Assembly (NCBI RefSeq): GCF_029168945.1
Contig: NW_026870038.1
Coordinates: 1,488,001-1,552,000 of the forward strand
Length of the DNA: 64,000 nucleotides
Reading direction: 5' to 3'
From: Cannabis sativa
Lineage: Eukaryota > Streptophyta > Magnoliopsida > Rosales > Cannabaceae
Shown here piece by piece: positions 48,027-59,101 of this stretch. Position 1 is the stretch's first letter, and every line of letters begins with the position of its first letter. A program made the translations under genes and the position numbers. Below the pieces are notes generated by a model. That model made no database searches. It was not told the origin of the DNA and worked only from the letters and a program-made list of their open reading frames with translations.

Positions 48027-51000
48027 CCACCCCTCAAACGACAGGGGGATTCTTTCACATGGAGTTTGTCAATTAGAAATTGGAACCTGGCTGGTGACAA
48101 CCCTTTGGTGAGACAATCCGCAACTTGATCGTGTGATGGAATGTATCGAATCTCCAATTTTCTTTGCAGAACTTTATCTCTTATGAAGTGCACATCTAGC
48201 TCTATGTGCTTAGTCCTTGCATGATACACGGGGTTGGAAGCTAGTGCACTTGCACTCATATTGTCGCACCAGATTACAGGAGAAGCAGAAGTGCATAGCT
48301 TCATTTCTTTAAACAGTTCCTGCAGCCATGACAACTCAGATGCAAGTTGAGCAAGGGATCTATACTCTGACTCAGTACTAGATCGTGCAACTACGGACTG
48401 TTTCTTTGAAGACCATGAGATCAGAGAGTCTCCCATGTAAACACAATAACCAGCAATGGATTTTCTGTCATCTGGGCAGCAGGCCCAATCGGCATCAGAA
48501 AATCCAACTAGATTGAGATTAGTTCCTGGTGAAATGTGAATTCCATGATACATGGTGCCTTTTAAATATCTCAGAACTCTCTTTGTCGCATGCCAGTGAG
48601 CAGTTGTTGGAGCCTTGAGAAACTGGCTGAGTTTATTCACGGCAAACGAAATATCTGGTCTGGTGTGACTCAGATATTGCAAAGCTCCAATTGTGCTTCT
48701 GTAGGCAGTTGGTGAGTTGAGAAGTTCTCCATCTGTCAATGACAAGGGTCTTCCAGCAACCATGGGTGTAGGACTCGGTTTTACATTTGTTAATTCCACT
48801 TTTTGCAGCAGTTCTGCAATATATTTTCCTTGGGAAAGGTGTATCCCTGTGTTGTCTCGAAAGACTTCAATGCCGAGAAAGTAGTTTAGTGGCCCAAGGT
48901 CTTTAAGGGAGAAAACTTTGTTGAGTTGAGTAATGAACAAATTCAATTCCCGTGAGCTATTTCCTGTGATAATTATGTCATCGACATAAATTAATAGCAT
49001 GATCACATACTGAGGCTTCTTCAAAATGAAGAATGATGTATCGGCTTTCGAGTTGACAAATTGCCATTGCAGCAAGGTGCTTTTGAACCGATCAAACCAG
49101 GCTCTCGGTGCTTGTTTAAGGCCATAAATTGCCTTATTTAACTTGCACACATGAGTAGGATGCTGAGTAGATTCGAATCCTGGAGGTTGCACCATGTAAA
49201 CATCCTCTTCAAGTGTGCCATTGAGAAACGCATTATTGATGTCGAGCTGTCTAATCTCCCAGTCCTTTGTAACAGCAAGAGTGAGAACTACTCTTACTGT
49301 TGGTGCCTTAACAACTGGACTAAAGGTCTCACTAAAATCAACACCTGGTCTTTGGTGAAAGCCTTTAGCAACCAATCTCGATTTAAGTCTTTGAAGGGAT
49401 CCATCTGCATTTAATTTAACCTTATGAACCCATTTGCAGCCAACAATATTGTACTGAGGAGAATAGGGGACCAATATCCATGTATTATTTTTCTTAAGTG
49501 CCCAAATTTCATCATTCATTGATCTATTCCACCCAGGGTGTTGAAGAGCAGCTGCTACAGTTGCTGGTGCATGATTAGACAAGTCGAATTTTGCTTCTCC
49601 AAGGTACACCTTCGGCTTAAAGATCCCCGCCTTTGCTCTTGTCATCATGGGATGAGAGATGACAGGAGCAGTTTGTTCGACTTGAGCTGCTGCAGGTGAC
49701 TGAGATGACACACTTTCTGCACTACCAGGTTCAGTAACAAATTGAGCAGCAGTAGTGTTATCAAATTGAAAGTTATCACTGACCTGGTTGTGTGAGAGAG
49801 ACTGAGATGATGATTGTGAGTTGAGCACATCAGTATGACCTGTAGCTTGAGTTTCCTGAGAGTGAGGAGTTATGTTTTGGGCCATTGAGGGTAGAGTGAA
49901 CCAGGAATGTGGTGTGCTGAGTGTAACAGTACTTTCTGGTTTGTAATTATTTAGAAACCCATGCTCGAAAGGGAACTCATCTTCATTGAAAATAACATGT
50001 CTTGAAATGTAAATTCTACCATGAGGACTTAGACACTTGTAGCCTTTAAAGACTTCACTATACCCTAAATTAACACATTTTATGGAATGAAACTGAAATT
50101 TATGTTGTTGGTAGGGTCTTATACATGGAAAACAAGCAGCTCCAAAAACTTTTAAGAGCTTATACTCGGGTACCTTGGAATTGATTAATTCATAGGGTGA
50201 TTTGCCATCTAGCACAGCAGTAGGAAGTCTATTAATTAAATAGACTGAAGTCTGAAAAGCATCAGACCAATACTTTAAGGGCATGTGAGCTTGAGCTAGA
50301 AGTGTGAGTCCCATTTCGACTATATGCCTATGCTTTCTCTCGGCTCTTCCATTTTGAGCTGAGGTTCTCGGGCATGAGTGTTGGAATTCAATTCCACTTT
50401 TGATAACCAAATCCGAGAATGCCTCATACTCACCTCCCCAATCACATCTAATCATTTTGATTTTCTTTTCAAATTTATTTTCAGCAAGAGCCTTAAACTG
50501 AACAAAGGCAGCCAAGGCATCAGATTTTTGTTTCAATGGGAAGAGCCAAGTAAAACGGCTATGATCATCTATAAAATGGATGTAATATTTATAGTTAGTA
50601 TGAGATGCAATTGGTGCAGGACCCCAAAGGTCAGTATGTATGATTTCAAGTAACATTTTGGCTCTACTTTGAGAAGTATTAAAAGGTAATGCATGAGATT
50701 TACCATACTGGCAGGCATCACAAAAGCAGAGTTTTTCATTGATTGGATTTTTTACATTGGACACTTTTAAGACTTGATTCAAAACAGATAAAGATGGATG
50801 TCCTAGCCTCCTGTGCCAGGTATCCTTTAGGGAATGAGAAATGACATTTGGAGTAGATTGAACTTGAACAGAGAACAGACAAGGTTGAAATTGGTTGAAA
50901 CAGTTAGGTGAATTGTTGACAGGTGTTCCCAAGCTGTAGAGGCCATCCTTAAGTGTTCCTCTCAGAATCACCTTCCCTGTTTGATCCTTCACACAACAAA

Positions 51001-52021
51001 AACCAGCAAAAAATTCAATTGACACATTGTTATCTCGAGTTAATTTTGAGACACTAATCAGGTTTTTTGCAATGGATGGAACATGTAAAACATCCTTGAG
51101 AACTAAAGGTGCTGCAGTAAGTGTTGTAAGAGAACTATTTCCAATTTTAGAAATGTGTAACTTACTACCATCACCTATAGTCACTTTCTCCTTACCACCA
51201 TAGTCGGTTTTGTTGTTGATCTTCCCTGCCTCGGATGTTAGATGATTGCTGGCACCACTATCAGCATACCATCCATCATCATGCAGAGTTTCTGGTGTGG
51301 CAACCAAGGCAAATTGCTGCTGTTTGTCTTGAGGGTGATCACTGTTTGGTGGTTGGCCGGTATAGCTCTCATCATATCGATTATAACACACAGCTGCTGA
51401 ATGACCATATTTTCCACACACTTGACATGTGGGTTTTGAGTTGTTGTGTCTACCACCTCTTCCTCTTCCTCTGTTGCTGCCTCCTCGAGCCATACCAGTA
51501 TGCTGATTACCACCTCGGCCTTGATTATTTCCAGATCTGCCTCTCCCGTGACTGGAGTTATAGCCAGGATTGTAAGGTTTGTGAGCCATGTTGGCAGTTG
51601 GATTATCAAGTTGTTTAGAGTTGGTGGAAAATGAAGTGAGCCTCTCTAGTTTACTGTCAAAACTAAGAAGAGTGCTAGAGAGTTCCTGCCAAGAAAGAGT
51701 GGTTCTGGCTTCGAGAGGCACAACAATAGTTAAGTATTCAGCACCTAAACCAGATAACACATTACCTCGAAGAAGATTGTCAGGATATGGTTCCCCTGCC
51801 AAAGCAAGAGTGTCAGCCCAAAGTCGTTTTTGCTTCAGGTAATCTGTCATGGACTGGGATCCTTTCCTTGCTGTTTGTAATTTTGTTCTGAGATCTTCCA
51901 TGTTAGCTCTTGAATGAGCACCATATAAGTCTTCAAGAGCTGTCCATATACTTGCAGCAGATCTGCAGCCTATAACCTCAGATGCAATGCCTTCTGTCAT
52001 TGAGCCAAAAAGCCAACCCAT
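48014..52021 (-). CDS. Copia Gag-Pol polyprotein (open, N-terminus of Gag missing)
   Basis: 1335 codons without a stop. Order by residue: Gag helical part 1-130, then a Gly/Arg-rich linker; CCHC knuckle C199-C202-H207-C212; aspartic protease WYADSGASNHL with D254; integrase zinc site H403/H407/C434/C437 and core acids D464, D527, E561; reverse transcriptase with YGLKQAPRAWFDRF (966-979) and YVDD (1012-1015); RNase H with D1176, E1217, D1253 and D1298. All catalytic signatures are intact. The frame begins only at MGWLFGS because a TAG lies upstream; related elements have another ~100 Gag residues in front. So Pol could be made, but a normal Gag-Pol probably is not. No -1 frameshift is needed, as is usual for copia. 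Confidence 0.95.
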   Translation of the reverse strand: MGWLFGSMTEGIASEVIGCRSAASIWTALEDLYGAHSRANMEDLRTKLQTARKGSQSMTDYLKQKRLWADTLALAGEPYPDNLLRGNVLSGLGAEYLTIVVPLEARTTLSWQELSSTLLSFDSKLERLTSFSTNSKQLDNPTANMAHKPYNPGYNSSHGRGRSGNNQGRGGNQHTGMARGGSNRGRGRGGRHNNSKPTCQVCGKYGHSAAVCYNRYDESYTGQPPNSDHPQDKQQQFALVATPETLHDDGWYADSGASNHLTSEAGKINNKTDYGGKEKVTIGDGSKLHISKIGNSSLTTLTAAPLVLKDVLHVPSIAKNLISVSKLTRDNNVSIEFFAGFCCVKDQTGKVILRGTLKDGLYSLGTPVNNSPNCFNQFQPCLFSVQVQSTPNVISHSLKDTWHRRLGHPSLSVLNQVLKVSNVKNPINEKLCFCDACQYGKSHALPFNTSQSRAKMLLEIIHTDLWGPAPIASHTNYKYYIHFIDDHSRFTWLFPLKQKSDALAAFVQFKALAENKFEKKIKMIRCDWGGEYEAFSDLVIKSGIEFQHSCPRTSAQNGRAERKHRHIVEMGLTLLAQAHMPLKYWSDAFQTSVYLINRLPTAVLDGKSPYELINSKVPEYKLLKVFGAACFPCIRPYQQHKFQFHSIKCVNLGYSEVFKGYKCLSPHGRIYISRHVIFNEDEFPFEHGFLNNYKPESTVTLSTPHSWFTLPSMAQNITPHSQETQATGHTDVLNSQSSSQSLSHNQVSDNFQFDNTTAAQFVTEPGSAESVSSQSPAAAQVEQTAPVISHPMMTRAKAGIFKPKVYLGEAKFDLSNHAPATVAAALQHPGWNRSMNDEIWALKKNNTWILVPYSPQYNIVGCKWVHKVKLNADGSLQRLKSRLVAKGFHQRPGVDFSETFSPVVKAPTVRVVLTLAVTKDWEIRQLDINNAFLNGTLEEDVYMVQPPGFESTQHPTHVCKLNKAIYGLKQAPRAWFDRFKSTLLQWQFVNSKADTSFFILKKPQYVIMLLIYVDDIIITGNSSRELNLFITQLNKVFSLKDLGPLNYFLGIEVFRDNTGIHLSQGKYIAELLQKVELTNVKPSPTPMVAGRPLSLTDGELLNSPTAYRSTIGALQYLSHTRPDISFAVNKLSQFLKAPTTAHWHATKRVLRYLKGTMYHGIHISPGTNLNLVGFSDADWACCPDDRKSIAGYCVYMGDSLISWSSKKQSVVARSSTESEYRSLAQLASELSWLQELFKEMKLCTSASPVIWCDNMSASALASNPVYHARTKHIELDVHFIRDKVLQRKLEIRYIPSHDQVADCLTKGLSPARFQFLIDKLHVKESPCRLRGGVKK

Positions 52022-52157
52022 TAGGAGTTGGTCGTGAGTTATCCAGAGTTCATACTCAGGATTTGGATTTGAGGTTTCAGCTTCACCATTCTCTGAAACC
52101 AGCAGCTCTGGAGGGCATCTTTGTTCAATGGCAGAACCATGGCCGATCTACTCTTTC

Positions 52158-52358
52158 CTAAATCGTCGTCTTCTCTTCTCCCTCTCGGCTTCTCCATCCC
52201 AAGTTGTCCATCGTGAAAGGCTGGCTTAGAGTGTTGCTGAAGGGTGTCGACATTGTTGCAGAGTTTGCTGAAGTCGACCCAGTGAAGACGACACCAGAGT
52301 TGATCGAGGGAGTCTGTTCTGCTCCTCTTCCAGGAGTCTGAGGTTCATTCGTAGCCAT
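52158..52358 (-). pseudogene. Detached Gag N-terminus of the copia element
   Basis: A 66-codon frame starting MATNEPQTPGRGAEQTP, right after the primer binding site, where Gag should begin. It ends in a Lys/Glu-rich stretch and TAG. The conserved segment that normally joins this start to the ELWITHDQLLMGWLFGS region is missing, replaced by ~110 bp of unrelated or scrambled sequence. The last part of that gap (GEAETSNPNPEYELW) is in the polyprotein frame but lies upstream of its first ATG. Confidence 0.7.
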
Positions 52359-52375
52359 GGCAAACGCCTAGCAAT

Positions 52376-52388
52376 GGCTCTGATACCA
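52376..52388 (-). other. Copia primer binding site
   Basis: On the element strand TGGTATCAGAGCC, two bases after the 5' LTR, complementary to the 3' end of initiator tRNA-Met. It primes minus-strand cDNA synthesis in this class. Confidence 0.9.
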
Positions 52389-52390
52389 AG

Positions 52391-52697
52391 TGCAAATATT
52401 AGTAAAAACAGAGAAAACAGAAATGTTTGCAAAACTCAGCTCAATGAGCTTGAGGAATTTCATTCATATTTAAGGATTACATGAATTGATCTTGGCCATT
52501 GATCAAAGGACAGATGGCAGAATATTGTACAAGGAATATTACAAAACCAATGATTACACAGGTACAAAATTTGTTACAACAGAATTGTACTGCACATAGG
52601 ATATTCCTTCTGACAGAGAATCTCCAAATATTGAGGAGCCACACCAGCAGCCAGGTCATGCACCAGTGGCAGTCCAGTCACAAGCTATTTCTTCACA
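52391..52697 (-). repeat. 5' LTR of the copia element
   Basis: 307 bp with TG...CA ends on the element strand (TGTGAAGAA...ATATTTGCA). It is identical to the 3' LTR except for about 19 bp (52547-52565 against 47877-47895) where some eight positions differ. Confidence 0.93.
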
Positions 52698-54378
52698 GTA
52701 CAAGTGAAAAAATTTAAGTAGTCCACGTAATATTAAAATTATTTTAAATTATACAAAATAATTTAATTTTTTTTCTTTGTTTTTTTGTTCCTTTTTTTTT
52801 TCTTTCTTCTTCTTCCATGCTCATCACCTATACGATTGTCCCACAGTCCTCACTGCGTAGTTAGATATGTAGTTTTTTAAATTCTCCTTCCCAAATAGAA
52901 TTAAATTTGGTGTTTTTGTATTGTATATGGTGTTTATTTTTTTAATAGATCTAGTGATGATAATGGTGGTGGCATGGTGGTAGTGGTGATAATGGTGGTA
53001 ATGTATTTTTATAATTTTTATTGGTTAATTTATTATATTTTATCATTTTGCTAATTTTTGATAAAAAATGACATTTGCTTATTTAGTTTCTAAATTTAAG
53101 ATTATTTTACATTTTAGCTCTAGAAAAAGATTTTAGAAAAAGTAAAAATAAAACACTATTACTTTAAATTAAATGTTCAATGTATGTTCTTTTCAAAAAA
53201 AAAAAAAAAATGTTCAATGTATGTTTGATTTGTAACAATTAATATGGTATTAGTGTTATTACATCAATTTCTTCATTATTATATACATAAGGATTATATA
53301 GTATTGAACCAATTATTAAATTATTGTTATTTAAATAGGAGTGCTAATTATAATTTTTTAGTCAACTTTCACGCTCAAAATTAAATGCTGAAATATTCTT
53401 TTTAAATTTTTTTTTATAGCATTATTCGTTATAGTTACAATATTATTCCTATAATTTTTTAAAAAATTATAAATAGTTTACAATGCCTAAAACAGAGTTT
53501 TTGATATTCTATTATATCACGCGCATTTAAAAAATTTAAATTTATTTTTGGCACTGTAAACTATTTAAAAATTTTCAAAAATTTATAAGAATGATATTGT
53601 AAACATAAAGAACATTATTATAAAAAATTGAAGAAAAAAAAATATTTCAATTCTTCAAGTACGGAGATTGACTAAAAGATTATAATAAGAAGTTGATGTT
53701 GCATGTTCTTACCTTTTATTTTAATGAATTATCTAAAACAATAAATTAAAAAAAAATAATCATACTAAAGAGATATAGAAAACAGAAAAAAAAAAAAAAA
53801 AAAAAAAAAAAAGTAGGAAAAACCGTGTTTTGTTGGTTCATTTCAGGCAACTCATCATTGATGGTTACCACTTAACACTACCAAAATAATACCATTTATT
53901 ATTATTATTTTTCTAAATAATAATTGAATATGTCCATATATGTACAACTAATTAATTAATATTTTTAAAATATATTATAATACCAATGGATTAGATGAGG
54001 TTAAGGGATCTATCTACATCATGAATTATTACATATATTTTTAAAGAAATGAAAAGGTATGTATAGGATCTTCTTACTTTTCTCAGTGTGATGTGTGATA
54101 TTAATGTAATTAAATATTTGGTTATATAACTTAAGCTATAAAAATTAGAAAATATAATTAATTAATCGTAGAACGCTATTTCTAGATAGTGAGGCATTAC
54201 TGGTGCTCAATAAAAATGCTCATATTTTAATATAGAACATTACTATTATGTACCGCTCATATGTATTAGGCCCGTGCCTAGAACCCACATTTTTTGGAGA
54301 CCCAAAATAAAAAATAAAATATCTCATTAGTCTTTTATTTAAGTAAAATTAAATGTCATGTAAATAACAAATATTTAC

Positions 54379-54450
54379 GGGCTTAGTTAGTTGGGGCATG
54401 TGGCACATTATACAATAGTGTGGGTTTGAGTCTCATGTTATGACACTCTT
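54379..54450 (+). mobile_element. tRNA-derived SINE head-like segment
   Basis: GGGCTTAGTTAGTTGGGGC resembles an A-box and, 31 bases on, GGGTTTGAGTCTC resembles a B-box. The spacing fits an internal Pol III promoter of a SINE. It sits inside a block bounded by TAGGCCCGTGCC and GGTCTTAGGCCCA, itself probably a MITE. No poly(A) end or target duplication was identified. Confidence 0.4.
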
Positions 54451-54708
54451 TTTCAATATAAATTTATGAAAGTGAGGGCCCCAAAATTTAAATGGTCTTA
54501 GGCCCATATATTCTCAGGATCGACTTAGTATACCATTGGTGTCTAATATCACACAGAGGTGACACTATACAGCGCTGGTTAGTGACACTCCATAAAAGTT
54601 ATTACATTAAATTATACGAAACCTAATACTTAATTGTAATAATAACATTATTACACTTTGGAGAGTACTAAACAACAATGTAGCGGGTGTCTTTTAGCAT
54701 TTCTTTTT

Positions 54709-55175
54709 AAGACCATCTCCAATGGAAGATCTAAAATTTATAAAGTACCCTAAATTTGTAATAAAAAATGAGTTTATATATTCACCTACTATTTACAATT
54801 GTGCTCCAATGCAATAAAGAAAAAAAATTTGATTATATTGATGGCCATTTAATATTTTATTAAGAATATATAAAAAATTATATATAAAAAATTATTATTT
54901 TTTATTTTTTTATTATTTGATAATATGGTAAATAAAGAATGTAAAGTTTAGTAAAAATCGATGAATCACAATAATTAGTGACACTATAATAAATAAAAAA
55001 AAAGTAGCATTTACTGTGAGCTAGGCACAATATTATATCTTGTATCAAATTTGATACAACTTTTAGCATGTACCAAATTTAGTACACTTTTTAAAATACC
55101 ATTAAAGTAATAGTTTTTTTAAGTGTGCTAAAATATAGTAATACACCACATTTTTACATTATAGATGCTCTAACA
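54709..55175. mobile_element. Probable Tourist-like MITE
   Basis: The left boundary TTAAGACCATCTCCAATGG and the right boundary, complement of GTTAGAGCATCTATAATG, are inverted, with TTA/TAA at the edges as expected for PIF/Harbinger targets. The interior is AT-rich and includes two ACCAAATTTAGTACA-like foldbacks near 55040-55080. Confidence 0.5.
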
Positions 55176-55714
55176 AATGATATATCCAAGCTACCCCTAT
55201 AGGTCTTAATCACCACCTATATATGATATTTTGTTGTAAAAGTGTTATAATTTATTATAATGATTTTTTATTATACCCCAAATTAATTTGCTTATCCCCA
55301 TACTTCTATTTAATGTTTTCATTTTACCCTAAAATAATTACTATTTTGATTGAGTTATTTTGCTATAAATTGTCAAAAGTGGTATTTTCAAATACATTTA
55401 ATGCACATGACATGAGTCTTTACTTAATAATAGAGTTTGAAATTTGTTTTCGCATATATTGACCTTTTGGTGGGAAGTGAAGTTAATTATATTATCTTAT
55501 TAATACATATTTAATCTGCTTAGGGTCAAATTAATTCAAGTAATTTTTCATCAATTTTGAATATATATATCTAAATATTGTATAATAAATAGAACAAATT
55601 GGAATCTTAAAATAAGCTGCATACATATATGTTCTTAATTTGTCTTTATTATTGTATAGTAATTAAATAAACTATTTAAATTAATTGAAAAAGAAACCAA
55701 ACAATTAACTATTA

Positions 55715-55938
55715 ACTACAAAAAATTTATTACTAAAAGTAGAGAAATTGTAACTAATTATAAATATCATCATTCCTATGTAGTGACTAAAAAGTCTGTG
55801 GCTAAAAGTATTAGTTACAAAAATTACAATTTATTGTGACTAAATGTATTTTTAGTCACAATACTTATTCTGAGTAAAACTAAATTAGTGACAACTTGTA
55901 TCTAAATATTTATGTTTTAGTCACAAGTAATATTTTAT
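55715..55938. mobile_element. Left part of an older CACTA element (split by the next entry)
   Basis: ACTACAAAAAATTTATTACTAAAAG at 55715 resembles a CACTA terminus. It is followed by a subterminal array of TTAGTCACAA/TTGTGACTAA words to 55938, resuming at 59099-59170 after the inserted element. The same array occurs inverted at 62090-62426. Confidence 0.6.
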
Positions 55939-55941
55939 TGT

Positions 55942-58900
55942 CACTACAAGAAAAGGGACCTTTTATCCCACTTTTTTAGTTAACAAAAATAAAAAATGGG
56001 ATAAAAGATATATTGAGACTTTTTATCCCACTTTTAGATTAAAAAAATTTTTAGACAAGGGCCCTGTTTGGTAGAAAGTTTTAAAAAAAATATCAAAGGT
56101 AAAAAAATAAGTTCAAGATTCGATTTTTATGGGTTAGCCAAACGGAGATTAAAATTTTTAGGGAAACCTTTTATCCCGGTTTTTAACTAAATAACCGGGA
56201 TAAAAAGTGTTTCCCTAATAAAAACACTTTTATCTCGCGAACACATATATTTCTGCTATATAACCTCGACTGAAACCCTCCCAAACCCAGAAACCCTCAC
56301 CTAAACCCAGAAACCCTCGCCCAACAAACCCAAAAATAGTCTTGATCTCGCCCATACGAGAATCGCCCAAACCCAGTAGCTGATCAAATGGTTAAAGGTA
56401 TACTTTTTTTCTTTGTTATTTTTCCCTATTTTGTATTTTTATCCACCATTTTTTTCTGGGTTCAAGAAAATATAAAATCTGATTTTTTTTTTTTGTTAAT
56501 AATGTCTTCTAGTTTAGGGATTATTTATTATGTATCATTTTTTACCTTTCTAGCTCTTAAAGATTTGATTTTTATAATATTTGAATGAGTTATTGATAGA
56601 ATTTTTTATGAAATGGTAAAAAAATTTGCTATGACAAAAATAAACATTTCTACTAGGGGCAAATAGGTCTTTTATATATCTTATAAATGTGTATCTAAAC
56701 AGAATTTGTTGTGTCAAAATAATTATTTACATGACAGTGGCATTGTATATGCTTTAAAAAAGTAATTACATGGCACTAAAGAGACTTAAGAGCAATTATC
56801 GTAACAATTAGTTAATAATATACTAATATTGTTTATTAGGTTTGTAAAGATTGATGAGGTGTTAAAATTAATAAAGAAGATGATTGAAAATATTTATTGA
56901 TATGCATTTTGAGAGAGAGAAAAAATAAATCTATTTTTAATTTTGTCTATTTATTAACTAATTTATTCTAATATTATTTTTAATGTTGAGGTTTTTAATT
57001 TACCATGCACACAAATTTGGTAAATTTTAAGTAATATAAGAGCCTATATCTCCTAAGACAAATTAGTATGTAATTTCATGTACATTTTTCTTTTTTATTT
57101 TATTTTTCCTTTCTAAGACAATGTGTATCCTTTTAATTAACTTTATCATTCAATTCATTTTTTTTATTATTATTATGATTGCTAATTAACAAATTTTATA
57201 TTCCAACAATCTAATAACACTTCAAACAAAATTATAAATTATATATTTATTAGTTAATTGTTACTATTCTCACTTAATTTTAATTTGAACTTTTTTTAAT
57301 TGTATTTAATATTGTAGGTTGTGGATTGTTATTAGAAAATGAATCAAAATATCGGTGATCATTGATTGCTAGTTAAAGGTACATTATTGACCAACAAATT
57401 TTTACTAATTATAAAGCTATTAGAGGAGTTTGAATATATTAGATATTCATCCGTAGTGAAGTAGGTTCTGCGATATAAATGTACTGTGGTCGGATGGGTG
57501 GCAATTATTATATTGTTAAATACTTTTTTAATTATTTTTTCTTGTTATCCCATTTACTTGTGTGCATTGTTAGAGAGTTATTAAATTAGGAAATATTGTA
57601 AAAATAGGGGAAACTCTGGCCAATTTTTTTTTTGGATTCTTAAATAACATGTTTTTTAATATTTAATTACTAAGCATGCTTAGAATTTTTCTTGCAACTT
57701 TTAAGTTTTTTTTTTTTTTCAATCTTGTTTATTATGAATTTTATTTTTATTTTTAAAATGGATAAGTCATAGATGGAAGAGAAGAGAAAAATCCCACAAT
57801 TCCTAGAAGGATTTAAAAACTTTTTACAGTTTGCCCTAAAGAATTGTAGCGATCCTGAAAAAATTCGGTGTCCTTGTATCTCTTGCAGATGACAAATTAA
57901 CTTTGACTAATATATCATATATATTATGTTAGTGGAGATTGAATATCTTAAATTTTCATCCGTAGTGAAGTAGATACTGGGTTTTATTGACTGTGTGGAG
58001 ATATAAGGAAAAACTCTACCCATTTGTTGTATTGCTATGTACTTAAAAAAATTTCGGGAATGTTATGGAAATAGAGGAAACTCTGCCCATTTTTTTAGGA
58101 CTCTATTTCATTTTTTAAAACAAATGCATTTGGAAAAAATTAAATCAAAGACAAAAAGAGTTATACAAGTTTTATGATGTCGAGCTTCTTAGTTATAATA
58201 ATGAGCAAGACAAGGTGATAGCCATCAATCAATTATCAATGTGGTTAAACACCATGACTCAAGTAGGATAATATTTTTTTATACCATGGAACATAAGGTA
58301 AGAATCACACATCTTTTTCACTTTCGCTATAATATTTATTTTATATTGATATAATATTGTTACTTTTTTCAGCAAGCATTGGATGTTGATTATAGCAATG
58401 ACATCGGGAAGAGTTGTATGATCTTACCGCTTCGTCAACAGTGGTTAAGTCAATTGCTTCCCTTGACATATAAAAATTAATTAGTAGCATTTTATTGTAT
58501 TTATTTAGACACTATGTGTAGTATTTTAGAGATTTATGCATAATATGTAAAGTTTTATTTAGAATTGAACTTACCAATTATTATTGTTGTTATTAAAAAT
58601 GATATTAATTATTTATTTTTAATTAAGTTTTTTTATACATACTCTATATAATTATAAAAATAAAAATTATATTTATTAGTGATTAAAAAAAATGAATGAA
58701 ATGAAATATAATAAAATTAAAATAAAAAAAACCTATACATTTATAAAAATGGGATCAAAATTAAGGTGACTTTTTATTTAAAAAAATAGGATAAAAGGTA
58801 CCATTTTATCCCAATTTTTTTCATAAAAAGTGGGATAAAAGGGTACCTTTTATCCCAGTTTTTTCATCAAAAGTGGGATAAAAAGTACCATTTTATCCCA

Positions 58901-59098
58901 CTTTTCTCTAAAAACCGGGATAAAAGGGTACTTTTTATCCCAGTTTTCATGAAAAAACCGGGATAAAAAGTACCCCTTTTATCCCGGTTTTTTAAATACT
59001 TTTTATCCCACTGGCATACATCCCGGTTTTCATTTTAGCGAAAACTGGGATAAAAAGCCTTAAAAACCGGGATAAAAGGCCGTTTCTTGTAGTAGTGT
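55942..59098. mobile_element. CACTA (EnSpm-type) transposon, defective
   Basis: 3157 bp, ends CACTACAAGAAAAGGG and the complement of CACTACTACAAGAAACGG, flanked by identical TGT at 55939-55941 and 59099-59101. This meets the CACTA hallmarks of TIR and 3-bp duplication. Subterminal zones hold many TTTTATCCCACTTTT and CCGGGATAAAAG words in both orientations: three or four at the left (55965-56210), about ten at the right (58750-59085). The interior keeps a broken transposase-associated domain (57758-57888) and short direct repeats around CGTAGTGAAGTAG (57450 and 57960). No full transposase is present, so it would need help in trans. Confidence 0.9.
57758..57888 (+). pseudogene. CACTA transposase-associated domain with premature stop
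   Basis: MDKS, a TAG stop, then MEEKRKIPQFLEGFKNFL and a CSDPEKIRCPCISC ending. This matches the Transpos_assoc domain at the N-terminus of plant CACTA proteins, which normally reads DxSWM at the stop position (TGG to TAG). The following sequence is not open. Further exon-like text (58365-58480) is too decayed to assign. Confidence 0.8.
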
Positions 59099-59101
59099 GT
59101 G

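Larger units (their letters stand above)
47731..52697 (-). mobile_element. Ty1/copia LTR retrotransposon, nearly complete
   Basis: A ~5-kb element read on the minus strand: 5' LTR 52391-52697, primer binding site 52376-52388, Gag start relic, polyprotein 52021-48014, polypurine tract just before the 3' LTR 47731-48026. The order PR-IN-RT-RNase H is that of copia. The two LTRs are almost identical, so it is young. The outer edge of the 3' LTR lacks the first ~14 bases present in the 5' LTR, and a 23-bp direct repeat flanks the element instead of the usual 5 bp. Confidence 0.95.
52721..55700. other. Gene-free AT-rich region
   Basis: No coding signal. It contains poly(A) runs (53190 and 53785), a GATGGTGGTGG-type microsatellite-like stretch near 52955-53000, and the SINE-like and MITE entries listed separately. 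The sequence directly flanking the copia element resembles the subterminal part of the 32053-33226 element, so copia probably landed in a relative of it. Confidence 0.45.

Noticed and set aside
51235..51618. Frames on both strands over the copia Gag linker (51235-51618)
   Set aside because: They overlap the Gly/Arg-rich part of the polyprotein, where biased codons leave other frames open by chance.
56388..56588. 66-codon membrane-like frame inside the CACTA element
   Set aside because: It is Phe/Leu-rich because of T-runs, lies downstream of a short CCCAGAAACCCTC repeat leader, and matches no transposase part that I recognise.
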